Shown piece by piece: positions 16,967-23,658 of a stretch of 25,575 bases of DNA. The stretch comes from an uncultured Bacteroides sp. (GTDB taxonomy: Bacteria; Bacteroidota; Bacteroidia; Bacteroidales; Bacteroidaceae). Location of the stretch: positions 1 to 25,575 of the forward strand of contig USPQ01000035.1 in NCBI GenBank assembly GCA_900556625.1, read 5' to 3'. The number at the start of each line of letters is the position of its first letter. Position 1 is the first letter of the stretch. The notes below the pieces were generated by a model that saw only the letters and a list, made by a program, of their open reading frames with translations, did not search any database and had not been told where the DNA came from. Position numbers and translations under genes: made by a program.

Positions 16967-17773
16967 ATGAAAACGAAACACGTAATTACAATATTGATGG
17001 TTCTAATCTCTGGTTTGGGAATCGTATCTTGTGATGATGATAATGAACGTTTCTTCCTTTATCAGATAGATGAAGTCGTTTTTCCCGATCAAGCTATTAG
17101 TAGTACTGCCATAAACATAGTAGGTGGCGGTAGTGTCGGAATCACAGGAGGAAAAGCTCCTTATACAGCTGAAATAGAAGATGAACAAATAGCTACGGTG
17201 AAGGTCGATGAAGATAGGGTAAGAATATCTCCCGTAAAACTGGGAACGACTAGTCTTATAGTGAAAGATGCGGACGGGTTGACCGTTAAGATTGGAGTTA
17301 AAGTGGTGGAATCTGTACAAAGATTTATGAGTAATGCCGTATACGTGAAGATTGAAGGTGAAAATGTTAATGATGCAAACAAAGAGACATTAGAAGAATT
17401 AGAGGCTCAAGTCATTGCCGATGGTTTTTTAAAAGCTACCGGATATGTGAGGTTTGTGTATAACACTAAAGATGGCGGTGAAATGACATTGCTTGCGGAA
17501 AATACAGCTGGTGCTAAAATAATAACTGCTCCTTTTGAAAAAGTAATTAAGCAGATAGGTGAAGAATCATATTCTGCATTTTTAGTAAACTATGAAGATA
17601 GGACACATGAGCTTTACTTAACTGCTCCCGAAAGACCGGAACCGGATACCCGTTCATTGGGACCTATGCCATGCTGGTTGGTGGAAGATGTGACGGAAAT
17701 ATATAAAGCACAGCATTCGGAACTAGGTTTGACTTCTGTCCGACGAGTCTGTATTGGTAGCTTAAACCGTTAA
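16967..17773 (+). CDS. Hypothetical lipoprotein with Ig-like (Big/BACON-like) segment
   Basis: This 268-residue protein is not recognised as a whole. It has a lipoprotein signal peptide ending GIVSC (lipidated C22) followed directly by DDDNE; acidic residues just after the lipid cysteine are the Bacteroides surface-export signature, so it is probably displayed outside the cell. Residues about 45-113 (VVFPDQAISSTAINIVGGGSV..., then IATVKVDEDRVRISPVKLGTTSLIVKDADG) resemble bacterial Ig-like repeats that use the pattern 'IATVxxDG...GTTSLTVxD'. The rest, about 115-268, has no known motif. It stands alone: the susCD terminator precedes it and its own terminator follows. Codon use and AT content look somewhat more AT-rich than susCD. 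A role in substrate binding for the neighbouring SusCD is possible but unsupported. Confidence 0.8.
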   Translation: MKTKHVITILMVLISGLGIVSCDDDNERFFLYQIDEVVFPDQAISSTAINIVGGGSVGITGGKAPYTAEIEDEQIATVKVDEDRVRISPVKLGTTSLIVKDADGLTVKIGVKVVESVQRFMSNAVYVKIEGENVNDANKETLEELEAQVIADGFLKATGYVRFVYNTKDGGEMTLLAENTAGAKIITAPFEKVIKQIGEESYSAFLVNYEDRTHELYLTAPERPEPDTRSLGPMPCWLVEDVTEIYKAQHSELGLTSVRRVCIGSLNR

Positions 17774-17809
17774 ATATCGGCTATAAAGATTCCATCTTAT
17801 AAAATAAAG

Positions 17810-17855
17810 TGCCCCTCAAAAGTTCGGATTATAACTTCTGAGGGGCATTTTATTT
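17810..17855. terminator. Bidirectional terminator between lipoprotein and MFS genes
   Basis: Stem TGCCCCTCA + AAGTT / AACTT + TGAGGGGCA with one A-C mismatch and an 8-base loop. TTTTATTT follows on the plus strand and CTTTATTTT on the minus strand, so it can serve both convergent genes. Confidence 0.85.
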
Positions 17856-17880
17856 GGCTTGTTACAATTTTAAAGAAACA

Positions 17881-19095
17881 CTATGGTTGCCAATCAATTT
17901 TCTTTTTCTTCAAATTGGGTAGAAAGAAGGTTACTAATCCTAATAGCGGCATATAAGCACAAATATTATATACGTATTCAATGCTTGTTTTATCTGCTAA
18001 ATTACCGAGCACGGCAGAGGCTACACCGGCCACTCCGAAAGCAAATCCAAAGAACAGACCTGATATCAGTCCGAGCTTGGTCGGAAGCAATTCCTGTGCG
18101 TAAAGTAATATAGCCGGAAAAGCGGAAGAAAGCATTAATCCCACGCAGAAACTAAGAATAACAGTCCACATCAGATTGGCGTGCGGCATGAGTAAACTGA
18201 ATGGGGCGGCTCCCAGAATAGAAGCCCAAATAACATACTTACGACCGATACGGTCACCGACGGGACCTCCGATTAGCGTTCCGATGGCAGTAGCAACTAA
18301 AAAAATGAATAGATACAATTGTGATTCCTGTACTGTAACATTGAATTTGTGAATCAGATAAAACGTATAATAACTGGTCAGACTTGCCATATAGATGTAT
18401 TTCGAGAAGATCAGTATTAATAAGATACCGATAGAAATAGCAGTTTTATCCATAGGTAGGGGAAGAAGAACCGGTTTTCTTACGCTGACGGTTTGTGCCT
18501 TCATCCGGTTCAGATAAGATTTATACCATTTGCAGATCGGATACATGACCACGATAGCTGCGACGGCCACAAATGCAAATATGAAAAGATGTTGTCGTCC
18601 ATAAGGTGCAACCAGCAAAGCTACCAATAACGGCCCTAATGAGCCTCCGAAATTACCGCCTACCTGGAACAGTGATTGTGCGAGTCCGCGTTTTCCGCCA
18701 GAAGCAAGGAAGGTGATACGGGAAGCTTCCGGATGAAGTACCGAAGAGCCGATTCCGATTAAGAACACAGATAATAGTATCCAATAGAGATTGTTGGAAA
18801 ATGCTAAGTTCACTAAACCTACCATTGTGAAACTCATTCCGATAGGCAGCGACCATGCAACGGGATATTTATCGAAAATGATTCCGGTAATTGGCTGGAA
18901 TACCGAAGCTGAAAGCTGATAGACCAATGTGATAAAACCGATTTGTGCAAAACTCAGTCCTAAATCATCTTTAAATAGCGGATAAGCTGCTGAAACAACA
19001 GATTGTAAAAGGTCATTGAGACAATGTGAGAGGCTTAATGCTATTAAAATGGAGAACGTAATTTTCCCTACAGGTTGTTCTTGATTTTGTACCAT
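17881..19095 (-). CDS. MFS transporter, fosmidomycin-resistance (Fsr)-like
   Basis: This 404-residue protein has the 12-helix MFS layout, with a loop between halves near residues 190-215. The Fsr-type sequence is recognisable: LSHCLNDLLQSVVSAAYPLFK at the first helix, IGSSVLHPEASRITFLASGGKRGLAQSLFQVGGNFGGSLGPLL around residues 115-158, and the second-half MFS signature GGPVGDRIGRKYV. Fsr proteins are drug exporters (fosmidomycin, some quinolones when overexpressed), but the physiological substrate is generally unknown, so a drug phenotype is only inferred. It is monocistronic, between the shared terminator and a candidate promoter. Start ATG 19095 gives a short hydrophilic N-terminus before helix 1. 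Confidence 0.88.
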   Translation of the reverse strand: MVQNQEQPVGKITFSILIALSLSHCLNDLLQSVVSAAYPLFKDDLGLSFAQIGFITLVYQLSASVFQPITGIIFDKYPVAWSLPIGMSFTMVGLVNLAFSNNLYWILLSVFLIGIGSSVLHPEASRITFLASGGKRGLAQSLFQVGGNFGGSLGPLLVALLVAPYGRQHLFIFAFVAVAAIVVMYPICKWYKSYLNRMKAQTVSVRKPVLLPLPMDKTAISIGILLILIFSKYIYMASLTSYYTFYLIHKFNVTVQESQLYLFIFLVATAIGTLIGGPVGDRIGRKYVIWASILGAAPFSLLMPHANLMWTVILSFCVGLMLSSAFPAILLYAQELLPTKLGLISGLFFGFAFGVAGVASAVLGNLADKTSIEYVYNICAYMPLLGLVTFFLPNLKKKKIDWQP

Positions 19096-19136
19096 AATAC
19101 CTATTATCTATTGAAATGTTCCTGAAAAATTGACCG

Positions 19137-19144
19137 CAAAGGTA
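19137..19144 (-). promoter_or_regulatory. Candidate -7 box for the MFS gene
   Basis: TACCTTTG on the minus strand matches TAnnTTTG, 42 bp before ATG 19095. A TTTG occurs 12 bp upstream, not the usual 19-21, so only the -7 element is supported. Confidence 0.45.
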
Positions 19145-19263
19145 CATAAACTTTTGCAAAGTAAAGAGAAATATGAGTTTTAAGACTAAGGATTGTAAAT
19201 TGTGGTTAATTCATTTTTCATTGGCTGAACTATTCTTTGCACTTACTGTTGTTACCTTAAAAA

Positions 19264-19268
19264 GGAGG
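19264..19268 (+). promoter_or_regulatory. Strong Shine-Dalgarno site of the GlsB-like gene
   Basis: GGAGG (in AAAAAGGAGGAT) lies 5 bp before ATG 19274. This is the clearest Shine-Dalgarno sequence in the window; most genes here have none, as is usual in Bacteroidota. Confidence 0.7.
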
Positions 19269-19273
19269 ATTAT

Positions 19274-19519
19274 ATGGGCTTTATTTGGTATATCATTATT
19301 GGTATTGTGGCTGGATTTCTTGCCGGTAAAATAATGCGTGGCGGAGGTTTTGGTCTTATCATAAATCTATTGCTTGGTATTCTTGGAGGTGTGTTAGGCG
19401 GTTGGGTGTTTGCACTTTTCGGCCTTGCGGCTTCCGGATTGATTGGAAGTCTGATTACTTCCACAGTAGGTGCTGTCCTGGTGTTATGGATTGCTTCGTT
19501 GTTCTCGAAATCTCGATGA
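19274..19519 (+). CDS. GlsB/YeaQ/YmgE family stress-response membrane protein
   Basis: This 81-residue, almost wholly hydrophobic protein is of the transglycosylase-associated (GlsB/YeaQ/YmgE) family. Three glycine-rich membrane segments (about 1-20, 27-50 and 53-75) carry the family pattern: WYIIIGIVAGFLAGKIMRGGGFGLIINLLLGILGGVLGGW. In Gram-positive and enteric bacteria such proteins are induced by envelope or acid stress, but their biochemical role is not settled. It has a strong Shine-Dalgarno site. The next gene, another small membrane protein, starts 47 bp downstream and a terminator follows that, so the two form a likely stress operon. Confidence 0.9.
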   Translation: MGFIWYIIIGIVAGFLAGKIMRGGGFGLIINLLLGILGGVLGGWVFALFGLAASGLIGSLITSTVGAVLVLWIASLFSKSR

Positions 19520-19566
19520 GTAGTAGTATTTTATATAATTTATTAATCTAAAAAACGAACTTAATT

Positions 19567-19854
19567 ATGGAATGTAGACATGGTAATTTCTGGATTGGAC
19601 TCGGAATCGGGTCGATTCTAGGTGCGGTAGCTTATCGCCTCTCACGTACCGCAAAAGCAAAACAATTGGAGAATGACATTTATGATGCGATTCATCGTAT
19701 AGGTCGTGATGCGGAAGCGGCAGCAGCTTGTGCTGAAAAAAAAGCAATGAATTTGGGAGTTAAAGCTGTGGAAACCGGAGCTGACATCGCCAATAAAGTA
19801 GCGGAGGAAGCTGATAAGGTAGCTGGTAAGGTAAAGGATAAATGGGAAAAATAA
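19567..19854 (+). CDS. Small YtxH-like membrane-anchored helical protein
   Basis: This 95-residue protein has one N-terminal membrane segment (about 7-24, FWIGLGIGSILGAVAYRL) and then a long charged, alanine-rich amphipathic helix (27-95) ending KVAGKVKDKWEK. This layout matches YtxH-like stress proteins of Gram-positive and Bacteroidota genomes; the name is by resemblance. Its place 47 bp after the GlsB-like gene, with a shared terminator, supports a joint role in envelope stress. The alternating A/K/E pattern also resembles LEA/apolipoprotein-like helices that lie on membranes. No catalytic residues are seen. Confidence 0.75.
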   Translation: MECRHGNFWIGLGIGSILGAVAYRLSRTAKAKQLENDIYDAIHRIGRDAEAAAACAEKKAMNLGVKAVETGADIANKVAEEADKVAGKVKDKWEK

Positions 19855-19866
19855 GAAAATCAGGAT

Positions 19867-19904
19867 TGGTAATCGGCTTCATTTAAGTTGATTACCAGTT
19901 TTTT
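19867..19904 (+). terminator. Terminator of the GlsB/YtxH-like operon
   Basis: An 8-bp perfect stem TGGTAATC / GATTACCA with a 15-base loop is followed by GTTTTTT. Confidence 0.85.
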
Positions 19905-19939
19905 ATGATGGTTAACTGCTGTCTGTATAAATTGAATAT

Positions 19940-19963
19940 TAGTTGTGTGTCCGTGCACACTTT
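19940..19963. promoter_or_regulatory. Upstream operator-like dyad box (box 1)
   Basis: TAGTTGTGTGTCCGTGCACA plus CTTT. The core is an imperfect dyad GTGTGT-CCGT-GCACAC. Twenty of 24 bases match box 2, 209 bp downstream. Candidate auxiliary operator for the LacI-type repressor. Confidence 0.5.
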
Positions 19964-20148
19964 ACACGTTTCATCTTTCTTCTCAGTCTTTTCTGAGGGT
20001 AAAACTCCCTCTTTTTTATACTTCTCTTTCCTTTGGAATATACTTTTTATTAATTATTCTGTTGTATTTCTTATGTTTAACAACATGAATGTATTTCTTT
20101 GTTTCTTATTAAATACTTGAATATTAGTGGTATATCTTCTTTATTATG

Positions 20149-20172
20149 TAGTTGTGTGTGCGCACACACTAT
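20149..20172. promoter_or_regulatory. Promoter-proximal operator-like palindrome (box 2)
   Basis: The core GTGTGTGCGCACACAC (20154-20169) is a perfect 16-bp palindrome with a central CG step region, as in LacI-family operators. It abuts the -33 element of the lacI promoter, so binding there would block initiation. Likely autoregulatory operator; binding is inferred. Confidence 0.6.
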
Positions 20173-20202
20173 TGCATAATTCAATAATTCATTTTACTTT
20201 TG
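20172..20202 (+). promoter_or_regulatory. Promoter of the lacI-uxuB-uxuA operon
   Basis: A -33 core TTG (20172-20174), a 20-bp spacer and a -7 box TACTTTTG (20195-20202) match the Bacteroides consensus. The box lies 29 bp before ATG 20232, which also supports that start over the GTG at 20127. Confidence 0.65.
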
Positions 20203-20231
20203 TCAGCGAAAAACAAAATACTTCTTACTAT

Positions 20232-21302
20232 ATGGATAAAGAATTCTCAAATATTCGTATTGTAGACATCGCTAAAATGGCTGGTGTCTCTGTCGGTACG
20301 GTAGACCGGGTTATTCATAATCGTGGACGGGTATCTGAGGAAAACAGAAAGAAAGTACAGGCTATTTTAGAGATGGTTCACTACCAGCCCAATCTTATGG
20401 CGCGGTCATTAGCCTCTAAAAAACAGTATCATTTTGTTGCCATTATTCCGTCTTTTACTCAAGGAGAATACTGGGAAGCTATTTCGGAAGGTATTGACAA
20501 AGTAGCTGCGGAAATGGAAACATATAATATAACTATTACCAAGCTTTTTTTCGACCAATATAACAACAAGACTTTTGATGATATCACCCGTAATTTATTG
20601 GATGAGAAGGTGGATGGGGTGTTAATAGCCACATTGTTTACAGATTCTGTGATTCGTCTTTCGCAGGAGTTGGACAGAAACGAGATTCCTTATGTTTATG
20701 TCGATTCTAATATTGAAGGGCAACATCAATTGGCTTATTTCGGTACGGAATCATACGATGCGGGAGTCATTGCAGCCCGATTGCTGACGGATCGGCTTTC
20801 GCCCACCTCAGATATTTTGATGGCACGGATTGTTCATAGTGGTAAGAACGATTCCAATCAGGGTAAGAACCGTAGAGATGGATTTTGTTATTATCTGAAG
20901 GAGGTCGGATTCTCCGGAAAGTTGCATGAAGTGGAATTGAAAATCAGTGATTCGGTATATAATTTTGCCAAGCTCAATGAAATATTCGAGTTAAATCCTG
21001 GTATAAAAGGGGCTATTATATTCAACTCCACCTGCTACATTTTGGGAAATTACTTGAAGACGAGAGGGATGCAAGCGGTAAAACTGGTAGGTTACGACCT
21101 CATCGAGAGAAATACCCAATTACTCTCCGAAGGTGTTATTACTGCACTGATTGCGCAGCGTCCTGAAAGACAGGGGTATGAAGGAATCAAGTCGCTATGC
21201 AATTATTTGTTATTCAAGCAAAAATCGGAAAAGGTGAACTTAATGCCGATTGATATTCTCTTGAGAGAAAATCTGAAGTATTATCTGAACAATAAACTAT
21301 AA
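20232..21302 (+). CDS. LacI-family transcriptional regulator of the uxu operon
   Basis: From ATG 20232 the protein has 356 residues. The N-terminal LacI helix-turn-helix is clear (IRIVDIAKMAGVSVGTVDRVIHNRGRVSEE, residues 7-36), then a hinge helix region PNLMARSLASKK. A periplasmic-binding-protein-like ligand domain follows (about 62-350), with FVAIIPSFTQGEYWEAISEGI, DGVLIATLF and VKLVGYDLIERN segments. The open frame reaches back to GTG 20127, but that stretch holds the promoter and lacks coding character. It precedes uxuB by 20 bp, so it likely autoregulates the operon through the two dyad boxes, responding to a hexuronate-pathway sugar acid; the ligand is inferred from neighbours only. LacI proteins of this subgroup (binding domain like sugar ABC receptors) are common in Bacteroides. 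Confidence 0.9.
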   Translation: MDKEFSNIRIVDIAKMAGVSVGTVDRVIHNRGRVSEENRKKVQAILEMVHYQPNLMARSLASKKQYHFVAIIPSFTQGEYWEAISEGIDKVAAEMETYNITITKLFFDQYNNKTFDDITRNLLDEKVDGVLIATLFTDSVIRLSQELDRNEIPYVYVDSNIEGQHQLAYFGTESYDAGVIAARLLTDRLSPTSDILMARIVHSGKNDSNQGKNRRDGFCYYLKEVGFSGKLHEVELKISDSVYNFAKLNEIFELNPGIKGAIIFNSTCYILGNYLKTRGMQAVKLVGYDLIERNTQLLSEGVITALIAQRPERQGYEGIKSLCNYLLFKQKSEKVNLMPIDILLRENLKYYLNNKL

Positions 21303-21322
21303 ACATATAAATTTTTAGAACT

Positions 21323-22135
21323 ATGAATGAATTATTTAACGTAAAAGGCAAAGTAGTTGTAATTACCGGTGGAGCCGGAATCTTAGGTAAAGGTATTGCT
21401 GCATATCTTGCAAAAGAAGGTGCAAAAGTAGTGGTACTCGACAGAAGTGAAGAAGCTGGAAAAGCATTGGTAGAAAGTATCAAGGCAGAAGGAAACGAAG
21501 CTAAGTTCCTTTATACAGATGTAATGGACAAAGAAGTTCTGGAAGGCAACAAAGTGGAAATAATGAAAGCGTATGGACGTATTGATGTTTTGTTGAATGC
21601 TGCCGGTGGTAATATGGCAGGTGCTACAATCGCACCGGACAAGACATTCTTTGACTTGCAGATTGACGCATTCAAGAAAGTAGTGGATTTGAATCTGTTC
21701 GGTACAGTATTGCCTACAATGGTATTTGCTGAAGTCATGGTTGAACAGAAAAAGGGGTCTATCGTAAACTTCTGTTCTGAATCGGCTCTTCGTCCGTTGA
21801 CCCGTGTCGTAGGTTACGGTGCAGCGAAAGCAGCGATCGCTAACTTTACCAAATACATGGCTGGTGAACTGGCTTTGAAATTCGGTAATGGTCTGCGTGT
21901 AAACGCTATCGCTCCCGGATTCTTCCTGACAGAACAGAACAGAACATTGTTGACGAATCCGGATGGTTCACTGACTGACCGTTCTAAGACTATTCTTGCG
22001 CATACTCCGTTCAATCGTTTCGGTGAACCGGAAGACCTTTACGGAACCATTCATTATCTGATTAGTGATGCCTCTAACTTCGTAACAGGTACAGTAGCTG
22101 TTATCGATGGTGGATTTGACGCATTCTCAATCTAA
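21323..22135 (+). CDS. uxuB: SDR-family D-mannonate oxidoreductase (fructuronate reductase)
   Basis: The likely reaction is NAD(P)H-linked reduction of D-fructuronate to D-mannonate, the step before UxuA. The 270-residue classical SDR has the nucleotide-binding TGGAGILGKG (15-24), LLNAAGG (90-96), N124 in VDLNLFG, catalytic S152, and Y165-x3-K169 in YGAAK; D40 after VVVL suggests NAD(H) preference. The C-terminal INGG-like VIDGGFDAF is typical. SDR-type UxuB (as in Bacillus YjmF) is unrelated to the longer E. coli UxuB, so sequence alone gives only 'SDR'; the specific name rests on its place 29 bp before uxuA. An alternative is another sugar-acid dehydrogenase. Confidence 0.85.
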   Translation: MNELFNVKGKVVVITGGAGILGKGIAAYLAKEGAKVVVLDRSEEAGKALVESIKAEGNEAKFLYTDVMDKEVLEGNKVEIMKAYGRIDVLLNAAGGNMAGATIAPDKTFFDLQIDAFKKVVDLNLFGTVLPTMVFAEVMVEQKKGSIVNFCSESALRPLTRVVGYGAAKAAIANFTKYMAGELALKFGNGLRVNAIAPGFFLTEQNRTLLTNPDGSLTDRSKTILAHTPFNRFGEPEDLYGTIHYLISDASNFVTGTVAVIDGGFDAFSI

Positions 22136-22164
22136 TTTTAACTTTTAATTTTTTATTTAGCAAT

Positions 22165-23334
22165 ATGTATTTATGTGAACAAACCTGGCGCTGGTACGGT
22201 CCTAATGATCCGGTGAGCTTATGGGATATTAAGCAAGCAGGCGCTACCGGTATAGTAAATGCCCTTCATCATATTCCGAATGGCGAAGTATGGACTGTAG
22301 AAGAAATCATGAAGCGCAAGCAGATGATTGAAGAAGTAGGACTTACATGGTCTGTTGTAGAGAGTGTACCCGTACACGAACATATCAAGACGCAGACCGG
22401 TGATTTCATGAAGTATATTGAGAATTATAAGGAAAGTATCCGTAATCTGGCAAAATGTGGAGTAATGGTAGTTACTTACAACTTTATGCCTGTATTGGAC
22501 TGGACACGTACGGACCTTGCCTATACAATGCCGGACGGCTCTAAAGCACTCCGTTTTGAAAAGGCGGCTTTCATAGCTTTCGATCTTTTCATCTTGAAAC
22601 GTCCGAATGCGGAAAAAGACTACACTCCGGAAGAAATAGCTAAGGCTAAAGCCCGTTTCGAGCAAATGAGCGAGGATGATAAGAAACTGCTGGTTCGCAA
22701 TATGATTGCCGGACTGCCCGGTTCGGAAGAAAGTTTCACAGTGGAACAGTTCCAGGAAGCTTTGGACCGTTATAATGATATTGATGCAGAAAAACTTCGT
22801 TCCAACTTGATTTTCTTCTTGAAAGAAATTGCCCCTGTTGCCGATGAAGTGGGAGTGAAGCTGGTGATTCACCCGGATGATCCTCCTTATACAATTTTAG
22901 GATTGCCGCGTATTCTGAGTACGGAAGAAGATTTCAGAAAACTGATTGAAGCCGTACCTAATGAGTCCAACGGTCTTTGTTTGTGTACAGGCTCTTTCGG
23001 TGTGCGTGCCGATAATGACCTTGCAGGTATGATGGAACGTTTTGGCGACCGTGTGAACTTTGTGCATTTGCGCAGTACGCAGCGTGATGAGGAAGGCAAC
23101 TTCTACGAAGCCAACCACTTGGAAGGAAATGTAGATATGTACAACGTAATGAAGGCTTTTATTCTTTTGCAACAGCGTCGTAAATGCTCTATCGCCATGC
23201 GTCCCGACCACGGACATCAGATGATTGATGACTTGAAAAAGAAAACAAATCCTGGATATTCATGCTTAGGCCGCCTTCGCGGCTTGGCGGAACTTCGCGG
23301 CTTGGAAATGGGTATCGCCAAGTCTATCCTCTAA
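22165..23334 (+). CDS. uxuA: Mannonate dehydratase UxuA
   Basis: UxuA dehydrates D-mannonate to 2-keto-3-deoxygluconate in hexuronate (glucuronate) breakdown; it is a cytoplasmic Mn2+/Fe2+ TIM-barrel enzyme. The 389-residue length matches E. coli UxuA (394). Family motifs are WRWYGPNDPVSLWDIKQAGA near the start, VHEHIK, TYNFMPVLDWTRTDL, VIHPDDPPY, LCTGSFG, FVHLRST and MRPDHGH. The expected metal ligands are H236, C274, H301 and D348. It ends the operon 31 bp before a strong terminator. Uronate isomerase (uxaC), KDG kinase and KDPG aldolase are not in the window and must be encoded elsewhere. Confidence 0.97.
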   Translation: MYLCEQTWRWYGPNDPVSLWDIKQAGATGIVNALHHIPNGEVWTVEEIMKRKQMIEEVGLTWSVVESVPVHEHIKTQTGDFMKYIENYKESIRNLAKCGVMVVTYNFMPVLDWTRTDLAYTMPDGSKALRFEKAAFIAFDLFILKRPNAEKDYTPEEIAKAKARFEQMSEDDKKLLVRNMIAGLPGSEESFTVEQFQEALDRYNDIDAEKLRSNLIFFLKEIAPVADEVGVKLVIHPDDPPYTILGLPRILSTEEDFRKLIEAVPNESNGLCLCTGSFGVRADNDLAGMMERFGDRVNFVHLRSTQRDEEGNFYEANHLEGNVDMYNVMKAFILLQQRRKCSIAMRPDHGHQMIDDLKKKTNPGYSCLGRLRGLAELRGLEMGIAKSIL

Positions 23335-23364
23335 TCGAAGTACATAGTTAGCACTTTATTATCA

Positions 23365-23410
23365 AACACTACGGCTATTATTGATTGAAATAATAGTTGT
23401 AGTGTTTTTT
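23365..23410 (+). terminator. Terminator of the uxu operon
   Basis: An 18-bp stem AACACTACGGCTATTATT / AATAATAGTTGTAGTGTT, with two central G-U pairs and loop GATTGA, is followed by TTTT (TTTTTT counting the stem end). Confidence 0.9.
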
Positions 23411-23567
23411 ATTTGCCTTCTTCCGCTTCTATCGTATCATCATAAGTTAATCCGTGAATAGCCGTTGTCCATTGTGTATTGTAATTGGGAGCAGGATGGA
23501 TTGATTTTCCAGCTAAGCCATAAAATAGATAAAAAAGCAGATGGATTGTTCGTGTAAAAATATTCAT
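23409..23567 (-). pseudogene. 52-codon ORF carrying a relic of a DnaQ-like exonuclease
   Basis: Residues 23-49 of this open frame (IHPAPNYNTQWTTAIHGLTY and on to DDTIEAE) match residues 40-66 of the intact exonuclease at 24929-25450: 23 of 27 residues are identical, and 16 of 81 bases differ, mostly at silent positions. Homology stops sharply on both sides. The first 22 residues (MNIFTRTIHLLFYLFYGLAG...) are hydrophobic and unrelated, and the frame ends two codons after the match. All catalytic residues (D8, E10, D92, H147, D152 of the intact copy) are missing, so it cannot be an exonuclease. The silent bias shows the segment diverged as coding sequence before truncation. The stop codon overlaps the uxu terminator's T-run. 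I call it a gene remnant; a translated small protein is not excluded. Confidence 0.75.
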
Positions 23568-23592
23568 TATTAGAGAAAAGCCTTACCATTTG

Positions 23593-23658
23593 TAATGGAT
23601 TGAACATTTTTATTTAATGGATTGAACATTTTTGCTCAAGTGAATAAACATTTTATAG
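23593..23658 (+). repeat. Three tandem 22-bp units upstream of the ATPase gene
   Basis: TAATGGATTGAACATTTTT occurs at 23593-23611 and 23615-23633, and a degenerate third unit (GAATAAACATTTT) follows. AACATTTT starts at 23603, 23625 and 23647, an exact 22-bp period. The three units fill the 66 bp directly before ATG 23659. They look like a protein-binding array (operator/iteron-like). Confidence 0.7.

Larger units (their letters stand above)
19905..20231 (+). other. Non-coding regulatory region upstream of the LacI-type gene
   Basis: About 330 bases hold no convincing gene. Short open frames here (one from 19905, and a GTG-initiated extension of the regulator from 20127) have no coding character. 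The region is T-rich and holds two similar dyad boxes and one good promoter, listed separately. Confidence 0.65.

Noticed and set aside
20127..20231. GTG-initiated 35-residue extension of the LacI-type regulator
   Set aside because: The stretch holds the operator palindrome and the -33/-7 promoter, and LacI proteins begin a few residues before the helix-turn-helix, as they do from ATG 20232.
23593..23658. CRISPR-like array
   Set aside because: Only two near-identical units and one degenerate unit, 3-base gaps between the 19-bp units and no spacer diversity; better read as a binding-site array.
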